From Monocercomonoides exilis (Eukaryota; Preaxostyla; Oxymonadida; Polymastigidae): DNA of 64,000 bases. Shown in pieces: positions 1 through 10,310 of the stretch. Both the position numbers and the translations under genes were made by a program. Under the pieces are notes generated by a model, which searched no databases, was not told where the DNA came from, and worked only from the letters and a program-made list of their open reading frames with translations. Numbering within the stretch: position 1 is the stretch's first letter; every line of letters starts with the position of its first letter. Where the stretch lies: positions 744,501-808,500 of the forward strand of contig LSRY02000042.1 in assembly GCA_001643675.2 (NCBI GenBank), in the 5' to 3' direction.

Positions 1-1609
1 GAAAGCGAAGCTGAAGAACAAGCTGCTGACACCAGAAGAGATTGAAGAGAGAGAGCAGAAGTGGAGGGAGATGGGCGGAGGAGCAGCAAGAAAGGAGAGA
101 GAGACGAGAGTGTTGGAGGAGAATGAGGAAGGAGAAGGAGGGGCTGAGGGAGGAGAAGGGAAGAAAGGAGATGGAGAAGAAGGAGAAGAAGAGGCAGAAG
201 AAGAAAACGATGACGAAGCCAACGACCTTCTTGGATTTTCATCTGGGCAAGCATCTTCTTCTTCTCGTTCAGGAAAAGCACGCCTTGATCTTGATTTTGT
301 GGAGGATGATGAAGAAGCGATTGATTTCCCTTCAGCAGGTGCGGCTGATCCATCGATGGGGATTGGGATCGGGCAGACACACATGCAGAGCCTGACACCT
401 GTGCCTGGGATGGCTATTGGGGTGACGCAGAGTGGTGTGGGTGGAGTGGAGGCGCAGAAGTACAATGCGATGCTGTCGTCGGAGGATGTGGAGAAGTCAG
501 ACATGATGGAGATGGGTGGAGGGATGGGATATGGAATGGGAGGGATGGGAGGCATGGGAGCGATGGGGGGAATGGGGATGGGGATGATGATGACAGAGCA
601 GCAGCTGATTATGGCTGGTGGAGGGACAGCACAGTTCTACCCGACGTGGCATTCGGATGCAGCTGGAAACGGGATGGAAGGAGGAGACATGATGATGTCA
701 TATTCACAGGCAGCGCAGATGGGGATGGCTAGTGAGCCTTCACTTGCAGCAGCGGGTGTGGGCGGAATGGGGTCGATGTACAGCAGTGATCAAGATGCAC
801 AATTGCAAGACAATGCAGACGACTCGGCAGCAGCTGCGGGATCCTTCCAGCAGGAGGATATTCAGCTGTGGGAGTGCACTCTTCCGCAGGTGATTCTGCC
901 ATATGCTACTTTGGATGTGGTGGTGAACAACAAGAATATCTGGGGCAATGCACAACATCTCGACCCAGCGCTGATTGAGTATGACTTTGAGAACACAGAA
1001 CACTGGAAGCCGTTTATTGACAAGGACTTCTGCGAGACAGAGTCATATCCCATCAAGCCGTTCTACGAAGGCGGCACAGAAAAGATCAGACTTCCCTCGC
1101 CAATCTCACCTGCGCGGCTGGAAGTGCTTGAGAAGCAGATCTACGACGAGATGAAGACGGCGTTTCTGAACTGGCGGCATGCGAAGTACATGAAGACATT
1201 CTGGTTTCCGGAGCTCGACTACATCCTGCGGAATGGCTTGATCACGCTGGAGTATCAGGAGCTGACGGGCATTCCGAACGAGATTGGAATCTCGGCGTGG
1301 AAGGCAGACATCACACGGCAGGTGCCGAAGGGCCATCATTATCAAGGGCAGGCATTCAACTTCTGCTTCACCGATGCGAAGAAGATCCGTCACGCCATTA
1401 TGGACAAGTTTGACTTCCACAAGCACAAGTCGAAGACTCCCAAGTATTCGTTTGGCACTTATGTGTGCTCGCATTATTGTGGTGTGTGTTCTGTGTGGGT
1501 GTATGTGGCACTGATGACGCCAATTGGAGAGGATCTGTCTTCAAAGGCTGCAGCAACAGGAGGACCGAAGCAAGCAACAGGAATGCCACAGGTGAAGAGG
1601 AAGTGGTGA
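1..1609 (+). CDS. CC2D2A-like ciliary transition-zone protein, C-terminal part (5' end outside window)
   Basis: The frame is open from base 2 to a TGA at 1607-1609, so the gene enters from the left edge. The first ~200 residues are acidic and basic low complexity. A Met/Gly-rich stretch lies near 480-610 and a Ser/Ala linker follows. The last ~230 residues are globular and look like the C-terminus of CC2D2A: an N-x-x-NIWGNAQ segment followed by EHWKPF (NIWFNIQ and a W-K/R-x-F block in animals), a KTAFLNWRHAKY helix, a P-x-G-H-x-Y-x-G segment, and the end motif CSVWVYVALMTP (NVLSVWIYVASL in animals). In animals CC2D2A belongs to the MKS/B9 complex at the base of the cilium and carries C2 and transglutaminase-like domains; those would lie upstream of this window. 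The Met/Gly-rich insertion is unusual. The assignment rests on remembered family motifs. Confidence 0.7.
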   Translation, partial: KAKLKNKLLTPEEIEEREQKWREMGGGAARKERETRVLEENEEGEGGAEGGEGKKGDGEEGEEEAEEENDDEANDLLGFSSGQASSSSRSGKARLDLDFVEDDEEAIDFPSAGAADPSMGIGIGQTHMQSLTPVPGMAIGVTQSGVGGVEAQKYNAMLSSEDVEKSDMMEMGGGMGYGMGGMGGMGAMGGMGMGMMMTEQQLIMAGGGTAQFYPTWHSDAAGNGMEGGDMMMSYSQAAQMGMASEPSLAAAGVGGMGSMYSSDQDAQLQDNADDSAAAAGSFQQEDIQLWECTLPQVILPYATLDVVVNNKNIWGNAQHLDPALIEYDFENTEHWKPFIDKDFCETESYPIKPFYEGGTEKIRLPSPISPARLEVLEKQIYDEMKTAFLNWRHAKYMKTFWFPELDYILRNGLITLEYQELTGIPNEIGISAWKADITRQVPKGHHYQGQAFNFCFTDAKKIRHAIMDKFDFHKHKSKTPKYSFGTYVCSHYCGVCSVWVYVALMTPIGEDLSSKAAATGGPKQATGMPQVKRKW

Positions 1610-2479
1610 GGGAAAGAGTGAATGTGGATGGAAGTGTTGACAATTATGTTTTTGAGAATCTGAACAGATATCTTTTGATCGATTGCTTGTTTGTGTGTTT
1701 GTTGAGTGAATGCTGCATCGCTCTGCATGTCATTATGATTCTGTGCTTTTCTTCATCATCCAATTCACCTTTCTTCTGATTCTTCTTCTTTATTGCAATT
1801 CAAATGAAAACAACTTCATTTTTGTTGTTCTGTTACAATTTCTGACTTTCTTCCTTTTTGAATAGCTTCATTTCATTATTTCATTTTTTGTTAAGCGCAA
1901 TTTTATCTATTTTTTGTGACAAATCTCATTTCACCAATTGTTAGCTGGTCTTTTGTTTGTTTTTTTCTCTTTTCTTTTCTTTCACTTTTCCAAGTTTATT
2001 GCAAAAAAGAAAAAGAGGATTACGTTTTTGTTCATCAATATTCATTGCAAAACAAAAAGTTATCCAAAAATTTTTTGTGACAATTAAAAAGAATTTATTT
2101 TGATTGTATTTGGTTTTCTCTAATGAAAAATTATTTAAACAAAATGATAAGATATCTGAAATTCAAAGAACTACACCTTTGCATTATTATTTTGCGGTTA
2201 TTAGAAGAAAAAAAGATGGAAAATAACAATCCTTCAAGCAAATGGGAAACTTAAAACGCGATATGGTTTGATTCATTACGCGCAACAATTGCCCCATATG
2301 GAACGCTTCATTGGAATGATAAAATAATCTTCAATGGAAGTAAATACGAACACATTTCTGCCTCAAGGAATAATAAAATATGAGGATACAAATAATCCTT
2401 TCGTAGAACAATAATTCCATTCAATAAGAATCAATTAACTTTTTTAACAATCGCAAGATAATTTTTCCTGTGTCCTTTT
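1610..2479. other. Intergenic region between convergent genes
   Basis: AT-rich DNA between the 3' end of the CC2D2A-like gene and the 3' end of the first paralogue on the minus strand. Short open frames at its left end run antisense to, or past, the CC2D2A stop and lack coding character. I see no RNA gene or repeat. Confidence 0.6.
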
Positions 2480-4930
2480 TCAAGTTGGCTTGGTCCAGTG
2501 ATATCTTGATGAATTGGTAGAGTAATGCGATTGAGGATGGGAAGATGAAGAAGGCAATCCAAACAAAGTGTCATTCAATCGATTGTTCAGCTTCCTCACA
2601 AGAAGAATTCTTTGGTTGCGCTCTTTTGCGGTAAGGTGATGTTTAACAAATGTTGCTTTTGAACTGCTTTTTTGAGAAGTTAAATGAGAAGAAGATGATG
2701 AAGAATGAAGAGAAGGAAGAGAACGAGAAGAAGATGTGGGAATCAGAAGAGGAGGCAGGTTGCTGATGGAGACGTCAAACATTTTTGAAGCAAAGATCGA
2801 CAGATGCAATTCAGATTTGAATAAAACGTGCTGAGCAGAGAAGAAGAGGCAGCTCATAATGACAATTGGAAGGTGGATGGAGGAATCCTGAATGATTCCC
2901 AACTCGTTTGCAAACGCTTCTTCTTCGCTGATGCCGCGTCTCTTCAGCTTTCTGACTGTTTTGCGGTGCATAAATGGAGGAATATATCTGGATAGAATTT
3001 CTTCTGTATCAACAACCACGTCTGAAATGTTGTGGATGTCAAAGAAAGGCGACGTTGGTTGGCGAAGAAACAAAACAGGAGAGCTGTCAAATTGTGTGTT
3101 TGTGGTGCTCATGTCAAAAATGAATGAAGAGATTAAATTGAAAGAGTTCACTTTGTTAGACGAAATGTTTGCAATTTGATTGCTTTTTTGTGATTTCAGA
3201 GGAATCAAAAGAGAATGAGAAGATGATTTGTGGGTGGAAGAAGAATCATCAGAGAACGACAGAAGTGAAGATGTCAATAAACAATCAGACGAAGCAGAAG
3301 AAGATGGAAATGGCAATGAAGTCAAATGATGGTTCATTGAAGAAGTATTTATGAAACTCTTATTCATCAAATTTTCATCAATCTGGTTTATATTTGAAAA
3401 AAGATTCATATCAAGTGTGTTGTTCACTCTTTCATATTTATCTTCTTTTTTATCTCCTTTTTCTTTTTCTTCTTTTTCTTCCTCTTTTTCTTCTTCCTTA
3501 TTCTTTTCCTCTTCTCTTACACTCTTTTGTTCTATTTTCGATTCCATCCTTGTAATTCTCCGGTGCAGTTCATATTTCTCCGAACTGTCCATCTCATCGG
3601 CCTCTGCTTCACTCATTCTGTTCTTCAACTCTTCCACTGTCTCTTCAAGATCCCTTTTCCCTTCGCTTCCACTTCCTCCTTCTCTTCCTTCTCTTCCTTC
3701 TCTTCCTTCCTTCCTCATCACCTTGTTCATTGCTTCCTCCCACATCTTCATCTCCTCTTTGTCTCTCACCCACTCCTTCTGAATCCACTCCCCAAACATT
3801 CTGTAGTGCTCTTTGGCTTCGTTGATCTCTCTCTTCACAATCTCCTTCTTTTGCTTGCTCATCTTCAGCACCACTTTTCTCTTTTGAGGTTCAACTGCTT
3901 TCTTTTCATCTTCCTTTTCATCATCTTTTTCTTCTTTTCTTTCTTTCGCCTTTTCATCTTCCTCTTCATCATCATCATATTCTCTTTTCCAACCAAACTT
4001 TTTCCCTTGTTTCATTCGCTTCACAGCCATCTTCCCAAACTGCCCGCCAACTCCGCTCTGAAAGATCGCCTCGTCGTCGTCTTGCCACTTCCTCAGCAGC
4101 ATCTCTTTGTGTTCTTGCGACGTTTCTACCTTCTTCTCGTCAAGCGTCCAAAAGAAATCATTGCTGTGTGATTCCATTTGACTTGACTGGTTTGATGAAC
4201 AAATCATATCTGAAGGAGCAGGAGCAGAAGAAGAAGAAGAAGAAGACTGCAACAAAGACACAGATGGTTGAAGTGTTGATGTCGTCGGAGATGTGTCTAA
4301 ATGTTTGATAATGGGGACTCTTGTAGGATGATTCTGCATTCTCGACTGTGAAATATTGACTTTTTTATCAAAGCATGTTGAACTTATCATTGATCCATCA
4401 AAAAAGTTTGGTGAATGCATGCGAAGAACGTCATGTGATTCTTTTTTATTTTTTTGAATTTGCGCACCCTCTTGAAATTCCGTTAATAAAAAGTCTTCCT
4501 GATTTTTTGTCATTTGCTTTTTTCTTAACTTTTCGTTTTCTGATGTTGTTGGCATGGATAAAAATGAATTATTTGTAGATTTAAATGGACTTTTCGCAAA
4601 TGGAGATGATTTTAATGTTTCTTTATTTATAATTTCCTCCGATAAATATTGTTCCTTTTCTCTTGATTTTTTATCGTCAAATTTTTGTATTTTGATGTTA
4701 GGATCAGTTATTTGTGATGAGAATAGATTTTTTCGAAGTACATTGAACGAAATTTCACAAGTTGGGTGTGTCACGCATATAAAAGGTGATGAAGACGATT
4801 CAGACAGCAAAAGAGACGAATTTATGTTTCCTTTCTCAAAAAGCATTGAAGAAGCTGATTGAAAAGAACTGATTGATGATATTAAAGAAGATTGTTCTTT
4901 TTCTATATGTGCACATTGGTTTATGTTCAT
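2480..4930 (-). CDS. Uncharacterised Ser/Glu/Lys-rich protein, tandem paralogue A
   Basis: The open frame extends to 5014 but begins there with TTG; the first ATG is at 4930, which I use (about 816 aa). Function unknown. The N-terminal third is Ser/Asn-rich and probably disordered. Around residues 300-330 comes an RKWQDDDEAIFQ / GKKFGWKREY region. Around residues 365-405 is a helical block with EAKEHYRMFGEWIQKEW followed by EMKMWEEA. An acidic Lys/Glu tract follows. A hydrophobic, probably folded segment (SCLLFFSAQHV-like) sits near the C-terminus before a Ser-rich tail. The helical block, the W-x-D/E-D-x-A region and the C-terminal segment all recur in the next gene (5383-7563), so the two are paralogues in tandem, same strand, about 450 bp apart. 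An upstream 5' exon cannot be excluded. No enzyme motif was recognised. Confidence 0.6.
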   Translation of the reverse strand: MNINQCAHIEKEQSSLISSISSFQSASSMLFEKGNINSSLLLSESSSSPFICVTHPTCEISFNVLRKNLFSSQITDPNIKIQKFDDKKSREKEQYLSEEIINKETLKSSPFAKSPFKSTNNSFLSMPTTSENEKLRKKQMTKNQEDFLLTEFQEGAQIQKNKKESHDVLRMHSPNFFDGSMISSTCFDKKVNISQSRMQNHPTRVPIIKHLDTSPTTSTLQPSVSLLQSSSSSSSAPAPSDMICSSNQSSQMESHSNDFFWTLDEKKVETSQEHKEMLLRKWQDDDEAIFQSGVGGQFGKMAVKRMKQGKKFGWKREYDDDEEEDEKAKERKEEKDDEKEDEKKAVEPQKRKVVLKMSKQKKEIVKREINEAKEHYRMFGEWIQKEWVRDKEEMKMWEEAMNKVMRKEGREGREGREGGSGSEGKRDLEETVEELKNRMSEAEADEMDSSEKYELHRRITRMESKIEQKSVREEEKNKEEEKEEEKEEKEKGDKKEDKYERVNNTLDMNLFSNINQIDENLMNKSFINTSSMNHHLTSLPFPSSSASSDCLLTSSLLSFSDDSSSTHKSSSHSLLIPLKSQKSNQIANISSNKVNSFNLISSFIFDMSTTNTQFDSSPVLFLRQPTSPFFDIHNISDVVVDTEEILSRYIPPFMHRKTVRKLKRRGISEEEAFANELGIIQDSSIHLPIVIMSCLFFSAQHVLFKSELHLSIFASKMFDVSISNLPPLLIPTSSSRSLPSLHSSSSSSHLTSQKSSSKATFVKHHLTAKERNQRILLVRKLNNRLNDTLFGLPSSSSHPQSHYSTNSSRYHWTKPT

Positions 4931-5382
4931 ACAATTTTCGTTCTTAAAATGTAATGCAAATTTTATGAGTTGATAATTGTTAAATTTCCTGTAACAAGTT
5001 TGAATATAATGCAATAGATTCTATCTTCAAACAGAAAATCAAATGTAATTGTCTTAAAAATTCAAAAAAGTGTTCAACGCAATATTTTATCTTTTGGTAG
5101 AATTCTTAAAAAATGAAAAAATAAATATTCTTTTGGTTTGATCTTATATTTTTTCAATTTGCTTGCATCAATACATATTTTAATATCAATATTTAATTGT
5201 CAAATGAAAAGCATCTTTAAATAAAAATACTAGAACAAGAAAACAGAAAACTATTATCCAACAAAACAAAAAATAAAACAAAATTTCATTTTCAAAGGTA
5301 GTTTAAAAAATCATGTTGTTATTTTCTGAATGATCAGAAAATATATCTTAATGAAAGACTAACTTGTGAAAAAATTCAAAAA
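4931..5382. other. Spacer between the tandem paralogues
   Basis: AT-rich DNA. Its left ~85 bp continue the open frame of paralogue A upstream of its first ATG. The rest should contain the promoter of paralogue A and the 3' end of paralogue B. No specific element was recognised. Confidence 0.5.
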
Positions 5383-6145
5383 TCAAGCAACCATAAATTG
5401 TTTGGAGTTGCTCATAAGACTTTCGTAACTCTCATGCCTCATTCGTTCGCAAATCTTTCTTTTATCCGTTCTGTTCATCAGAACATGGCTGTGAAAGTAA
5501 TCGATGCTGGTAATAAAAGCACCTGAAAGAAAACAGGAATTTCTCTGATGATTGTTCAATTCATCAATAATATTTGATTCTTTCCAGTGTGACAATGCAT
5601 TTAATCTGATGATTATTGGTGACTCATTTCGCACTTGCTGAATTGCAGAGTAAAGTTTTTTCACTTTCTTGTTGCTTGTCTTGGAGTTAAACAGCCTGTC
5701 GTCGAATCTCTTAATCATTTCCTCCACATCAGTGAAGCCTTCAGCCGTTTTTTGTGGCTTGTTTTCTTTTGACCCATTCATTGAGTGACTATTTTGTAAA
5801 ACAGGCACAATTGATGTATTGTCCTCTGTGGAAGAAGAAGCAAAAGGAGAATAAAATGTTTGATTTGAAGGAAATTCTGTTTGCTTGTTCCATGAAAATG
5901 AAGCGAAAGATGGCATAATTGATGGCTTTGTCATATTTGATGACCTTTGAAATGTTGAATGTGAAGCTTCACAACTGGAAATATATCTCTTTTCAATTTC
6001 TTTTTGATCTAATAATTTGTACTCATTCAAATAGAGTGCTGCTAAATTGCTTTCTATTAGCTGTGTTTTGTAAGTGCTTTCTTCTGAATGTTGTTTTCTG
6101 AAATTTCCTTTTCCTCTTCTTTCTTCCTCCTTTTGCCCGTCTTCT

Positions 6146-6182
<37 letters not shown>

Positions 6183-7563
6183 TTTCATCATCAGTCAATG
6201 TTTCTTTGAAGTCTCCATTGAATTCTCTTTCTCTCTCATTTTCCTTTTCAAGCAGTCTCTTTTCTGCCTCGTCCCACATCAGCTTTTCCTCTTCATCCAA
6301 AATCCATTCCTTTCTCACCCACATCCCAAACATCTTTTTGTGCTTTTTTGCTTCTTTTATCTGACTTTTGATTAAATCTCGTCTCGCTCTTCTCATTCGG
6401 CTCACTTGTCTGTCTGAATGCTTGTCATATTCATTCATTTTTTCTATTTTGCCAATAGCTTTCTCTTTTCCAATGGTATCTTCGTTGTCGTTGGTGCTTC
6501 TATCCAAGCTGTTGTCGTATTGTTCAATTCTTTTATTCATTAACAGGGAGTGTTCTTTGGATTTTGATGTTTCTAGGAAATCGTTGTTGTTTGTCCATTC
6601 ATCTTTCCATTGAAAGCTCTTGTTTTCTGTCCTGTTGTGTATGCAATCTGCATATTTCTGCTCTTGCACAGCCATTTTCGCGTCTTCTTCGCCCCATTTG
6701 GACAACATCCCCGATCGTGTCATTGACTCAAAATTGGATTTTATTTCGCCTTCGGTGTTGTACTTGACGTCTTGGCAGAAGAACCTCCCTGAATTTGTAA
6801 TCAGGTTCCAATTTGCTCGTCTTGGCCGAAGCAAAATTGAAGCCACTTCTTTCGAAAATGGTAATGCTGATGATTGCAATTGCGGCTGAGATTGTGATTG
6901 TAATGGGGCATGACGAGATATCTGTTGAAGAGAAACAGAAGGATGCGAATTGTCATAAATTGTAGGAGTTGATATATTTGATGAACACGATAATGATAAT
7001 GATAATGATTTAGTTTCTTTATCGAAAGAAGAACCCTCAAAAGATGGATCAATTTTTTGCAGCATTGAATGTGAATTTGAGGGAGTATTTTTGTATGAGT
7101 GTTTGCTTCTTATATTTTGAGGAGAGAAAGAATTTGAGTCAAAAAAAGGATGATCTTCTGTTTGAAACTTTGAAAGAAACGAATTTTCCACGTTCTGCAG
7201 CTTTGATCTACTCTCCTTTCTTTCTACGTTGGTTTGAATAGTTTGAATATTCGACTCTTGTTTTGTTGAAACAAAAAAAGGTGTTGTTGACTGAGATAAT
7301 TGATCTATTGAAATCTTATCGTTCTTAAAACTTAAATCTGAATGATTCTGTGATATTGATGATGTAAAGTAGTGCACTTTTCTTACATTAGGAAACCAAG
7401 AGTCATGACAATCTCCTGTTTTGGTTTCAGATTCAATTGAACTTTTTCCTTTCAATAAATTGGGGAGTGTGTCATCTAAATTAAAAGATAATTGAGCCAT
7501 TCTTTGACTAAATGGCATTGTATCAATTTCTCTCGTAAAAATATTGGAAGAGCAATTTTGCAT
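5383..7563 (-). CDS. Uncharacterised Ser/Glu-rich protein, tandem paralogue B
   Basis: The frame is open to 7662, where it begins with GTG just after a TAA; the first in-frame ATG is at 7563 (about 726 aa). Function unknown. The N-terminal half is Ser/Asn/Gln-rich. A SKWGEEDAKMAV / FQWKDEW region precedes a helical block at roughly residues 396-440 (EAKKHKKMFGMWVRKEW, then EEKLMWDEAE), followed by a run of 14 Glu. The C-terminal ~130 residues contain an EEMIKRFDDRL segment and a hydrophobic GAFITSIDYFHSHV segment. These blocks match paralogue A in order, with E-A-K-x-H-x-x-MFG-x-W-x-x-KEW the clearest shared signature. A hydrophobic stretch upstream of the chosen start (ENALNRIDFYS) may be coding if a 5' exon exists. 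Confidence 0.6.
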
Positions 7564-7976
7564 TTCTTTAAAATAATAACTCGAAAAGTTATCTTTTGAA
7601 TAAAAGTCAATTCTGTTTAATGCATTTTCTAATAAAGTTAAATAATGTTCAATTGAACACACTTATCAAATTATAATTCTTCCAAAAGACTTAATTGCTT
7701 TTCACAAATAAATATATATTTTTCAATGTGTTTTATATTTTTGTTATGGTCATTTTTTCAGAAATGGCGAACGTTTTTATAATTGAGAAAAAATATCAGA
7801 TCTCATTCCAAAATTATCCTATTGTCATATTGGAATTAGTTCAACATTTTTGAATTTAAATAAAAAAATTGTTTTTGAAAAACAAAAAAAACAAAAAAAA
7901 TGGAATTTAAATTTTTAAAAAACAAAATATATTTTTCAAGCTTAATGTGCATGTTTGAAACTTTCAAAAAAAAAAA

Positions 7977-8067
7977 AAAAAAAGAAAAAGAAAAGAAAAG
8001 AAAAGAAAAGAAAAGAAAAGAAAAGAAAAGAAAAGAAAAAGAAAAATAAAAAGAAAAAGAAAAATAG
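7977..8067. repeat. AAAAG-type microsatellite
   Basis: Tandem AAAAG units, about ten in direct succession, flanked by imperfect A-rich copies with interspersed AAAAAG and AAAAT units. A simple sequence repeat with no coding potential. Confidence 0.85.
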
Positions 8068-8783
8068 TTCTTGATAAAAATTATGAAATCATTTGAAAAA
8101 TTATATTTATTTGATATCTTTTAAATATGTTTTTTTGAAACAATTATCTCATCAGTAATCAACACCACATAACTGCATTAATGAGACAAGTTTGGGCTCT
8201 GAAAAGAATGTTCAAAAATCGAGATTTATCAAAAGAATGGTTTGAACAAAAACCATTTCATTCGAATTTTCATTTTTTTGAATTAAAAAATTGTTTTTGG
8301 AAAAACATGCTGACTTTCACATAAGTTGACCATATAAGAATTATTTTATATTTTTTTATTCGTTTGTTTAATTGATATGACCAGAAACGAAGTTGATGGA
8401 TATTTTTACTGAAAATTTGTCTTTGTTTTTTTGAACTGTTTTTTTTAATAGAATTTTCAGGTAAAAACTCATATTTGAATATATTTATAAAGTTTTCATT
8501 CCAACTCACCAAATTTCACCAGTGTAAAAATCAATTGATGGTACTGTTATTTTTCACAATGTGGTGAAAGATTGTGAGTTGAAATGAACATTTGATGAAA
8601 ACAATCGAATTTCATTTTCATCTGAATAATTAACATAATGAACGTTTGAAAAAACTAAGTTTATTTTATTTTAATTTTTTTTTTTTTTGCATATCACAGT
8701 CTTCCAATGTTTTGCAAAAACTGTAATGACAAAATGACAATTATCAGATATTTTCAAAAATTTTTGGATAATCAGATAAATCG

Positions 8784-9102
8784 TGTGTCACAAATCTAGG
8801 ACAGTGCACATATTTCAACTTCTTATAAACTCATCGCTGTTTATTTGTTTCAAATTAAATGAAGGAAGCGTTTGAAGAAATACTGATTGCATTTTTCATG
8901 TTATGGTGTTCTCAAATACCATTTTTCTTCTTATTTTATTTCAAACACAAAATGTGAAGAAAAATGGTATTTGAGAACACCATAACATGAAAAATGCAAT
9001 CAGTATTTCTTCAAACGCTTCCTTCATTTAATTTGAAACAAATAAACAGCGATGAGTTTATAAGAAGTTGAAATATGTGCACTGTCCTAGATTTGTGACA
9101 CA
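8784..9102. repeat. Perfect long inverted repeat: 147-bp arms, 25-nt loop
   Basis: The left arm 8784-8930 is the exact reverse complement of the right arm 8956-9102, checked base by base, with a 25-nt AT-rich loop at 8931-8955. A transcript would fold into a 147-bp perfect duplex. No target-site duplication is evident and the arms have no coding frame. It could be a fold-back mobile element, a double-stranded RNA source or a recent palindromic duplication. Perfect identity argues that it is young or kept by gene conversion; a cloning or assembly fold-back artefact is also possible. Confidence 0.9.
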
Positions 9103-9166
9103 TTAAAGGACATAATTTTATTTCAAAATGACTTTTCTTTATTATGCTATTTCAAATGATCTATAT

Positions 9167-9271
9167 CAGTTTGCGCAAAAAATACCGGACAAAATTATTC
9201 CTCTTGCGGTCATTGAGATATCGATCTTGTTCGGTATTTTTTGCGATGTGAGGTATTTTTTGTGTAAACTG
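9167..9271. mobile_element. Small inverted-repeat element with CAGT...ACTG ends (MITE-like)
   Basis: About 105 bp bounded by CAGTTTGCGCAAAAAATACC on the left and the near reverse complement (GGTATTTTTTGTGTAAACTG) on the right; the arms differ at two positions. A second inner copy of the GGTATTTTTTGCG motif lies before the right end. The ends resemble non-autonomous DNA transposons. A clear TA duplication is not visible, so the class is uncertain. Confidence 0.5.
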
Positions 9272-10310
9272 TATTTTCTTATGAAAGTTTGTCTTGAATG
9301 AACAAATTGGTGTTAAATTCCATGAAAGGTTTTTTCTTCCATCTTGATTTCACAGTACTGGAAAGAAAAATTTGGTTATTTTTTGTTCTTTTTGTTTTAA
9401 CCAATTTCCGAACAAAAAATCAATTTTTTTTTGAACTTATTATTAAAGTGATAATCGTCCTGCAAACAGTCGTTTGAAACAATTGTGCATTTCTTATCTT
9501 TAACGAATTTCAAAAATCACTTTATTGTTTGAAAATGTTTTTTTTCCGCAAAGTTATTAATAGTTGTTCTGAAAAACACCATTCAAAATAACCTATTTTT
9601 TAACGAAAAACTAAAATCAAGTCTTCTTTTTTCATTATTTCTTGAAAACTGATGATTTTAAATTCTCTCAAACCCAGAAAAAAATCATCGAATTCAATCT
9701 TCAACGGTTTCAATCACATTTTTCTACACAAGAACATTTTTTGCCTCTTTTTCATTTATTGTCCATGGCATATAACCACAAGACAAATTCATTCTGTCCC
9801 TTTTTTTTCGCTGTGTAAATGCTCAATGAATAATCAAAATTCTGGATATCATTTTCTCATATTCTTTCTTTTTTTTTTTATTAAACATGAAAAAAAAAAT
9901 TCACAGCCTCACAAAAACTGTTTCTGTATTTGACAGACAGGATTTTGTGAAGAAATTTTGTGGAAAAAAAAATAAAATAAAAATAAAAAAAAATAAATAA
10001 AACTATTTTTAAGTGATCAATGAAAGAACGAGAAGATTTTCGCAAAATTCTAATTTTTAATTTCGATTTTTTCAAAATTCAAAAAAATTTTTTTTTTAGT
10101 TAAAATACCACCAAACAGATTTTTTAATTAAATTCAAATGCATTTTTTTTTAAAAAAAAAATTTATTTATTAAAGTGTTTCTGAATGTTATATCAAATTA
10201 TGATAAACCAAAAAGATTCCAAAATAAAATGCTTTTAACTTTATTCAGTTGATAAGTTAAGATAATCTGTGAAATGTAAGATAAACAAAAATCAGTTAAA
10301 AAAACAATTC

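Larger units (their letters stand above)
7564..10310. other. Large AT-rich intergenic region with hairpin and repeat elements
   Basis: About 2.7 kb without a credible gene; short open frames such as 8270-8512 and 9652-9933 are Lys/Phe-rich translations of AT-rich DNA. It holds an AAAAG tract, the 147-bp-arm palindrome and a small CAGT-ended inverted-repeat element, listed separately. It separates two minus-strand genes. Confidence 0.6.

Noticed and set aside
740-1474. Minus-strand frames antisense to the CC2D2A-like gene
   Set aside because: The plus strand has family motifs through the same interval; the antisense frames do not.
6074-6375. Plus-strand Ser/Phe-rich frame
   Set aside because: Reverse reading of the poly-Glu tract in paralogue B.
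7977-8067. CRISPR-like or telomeric array
   Set aside because: Simple AAAAG repeats without spacers; not TTAGGG-type.
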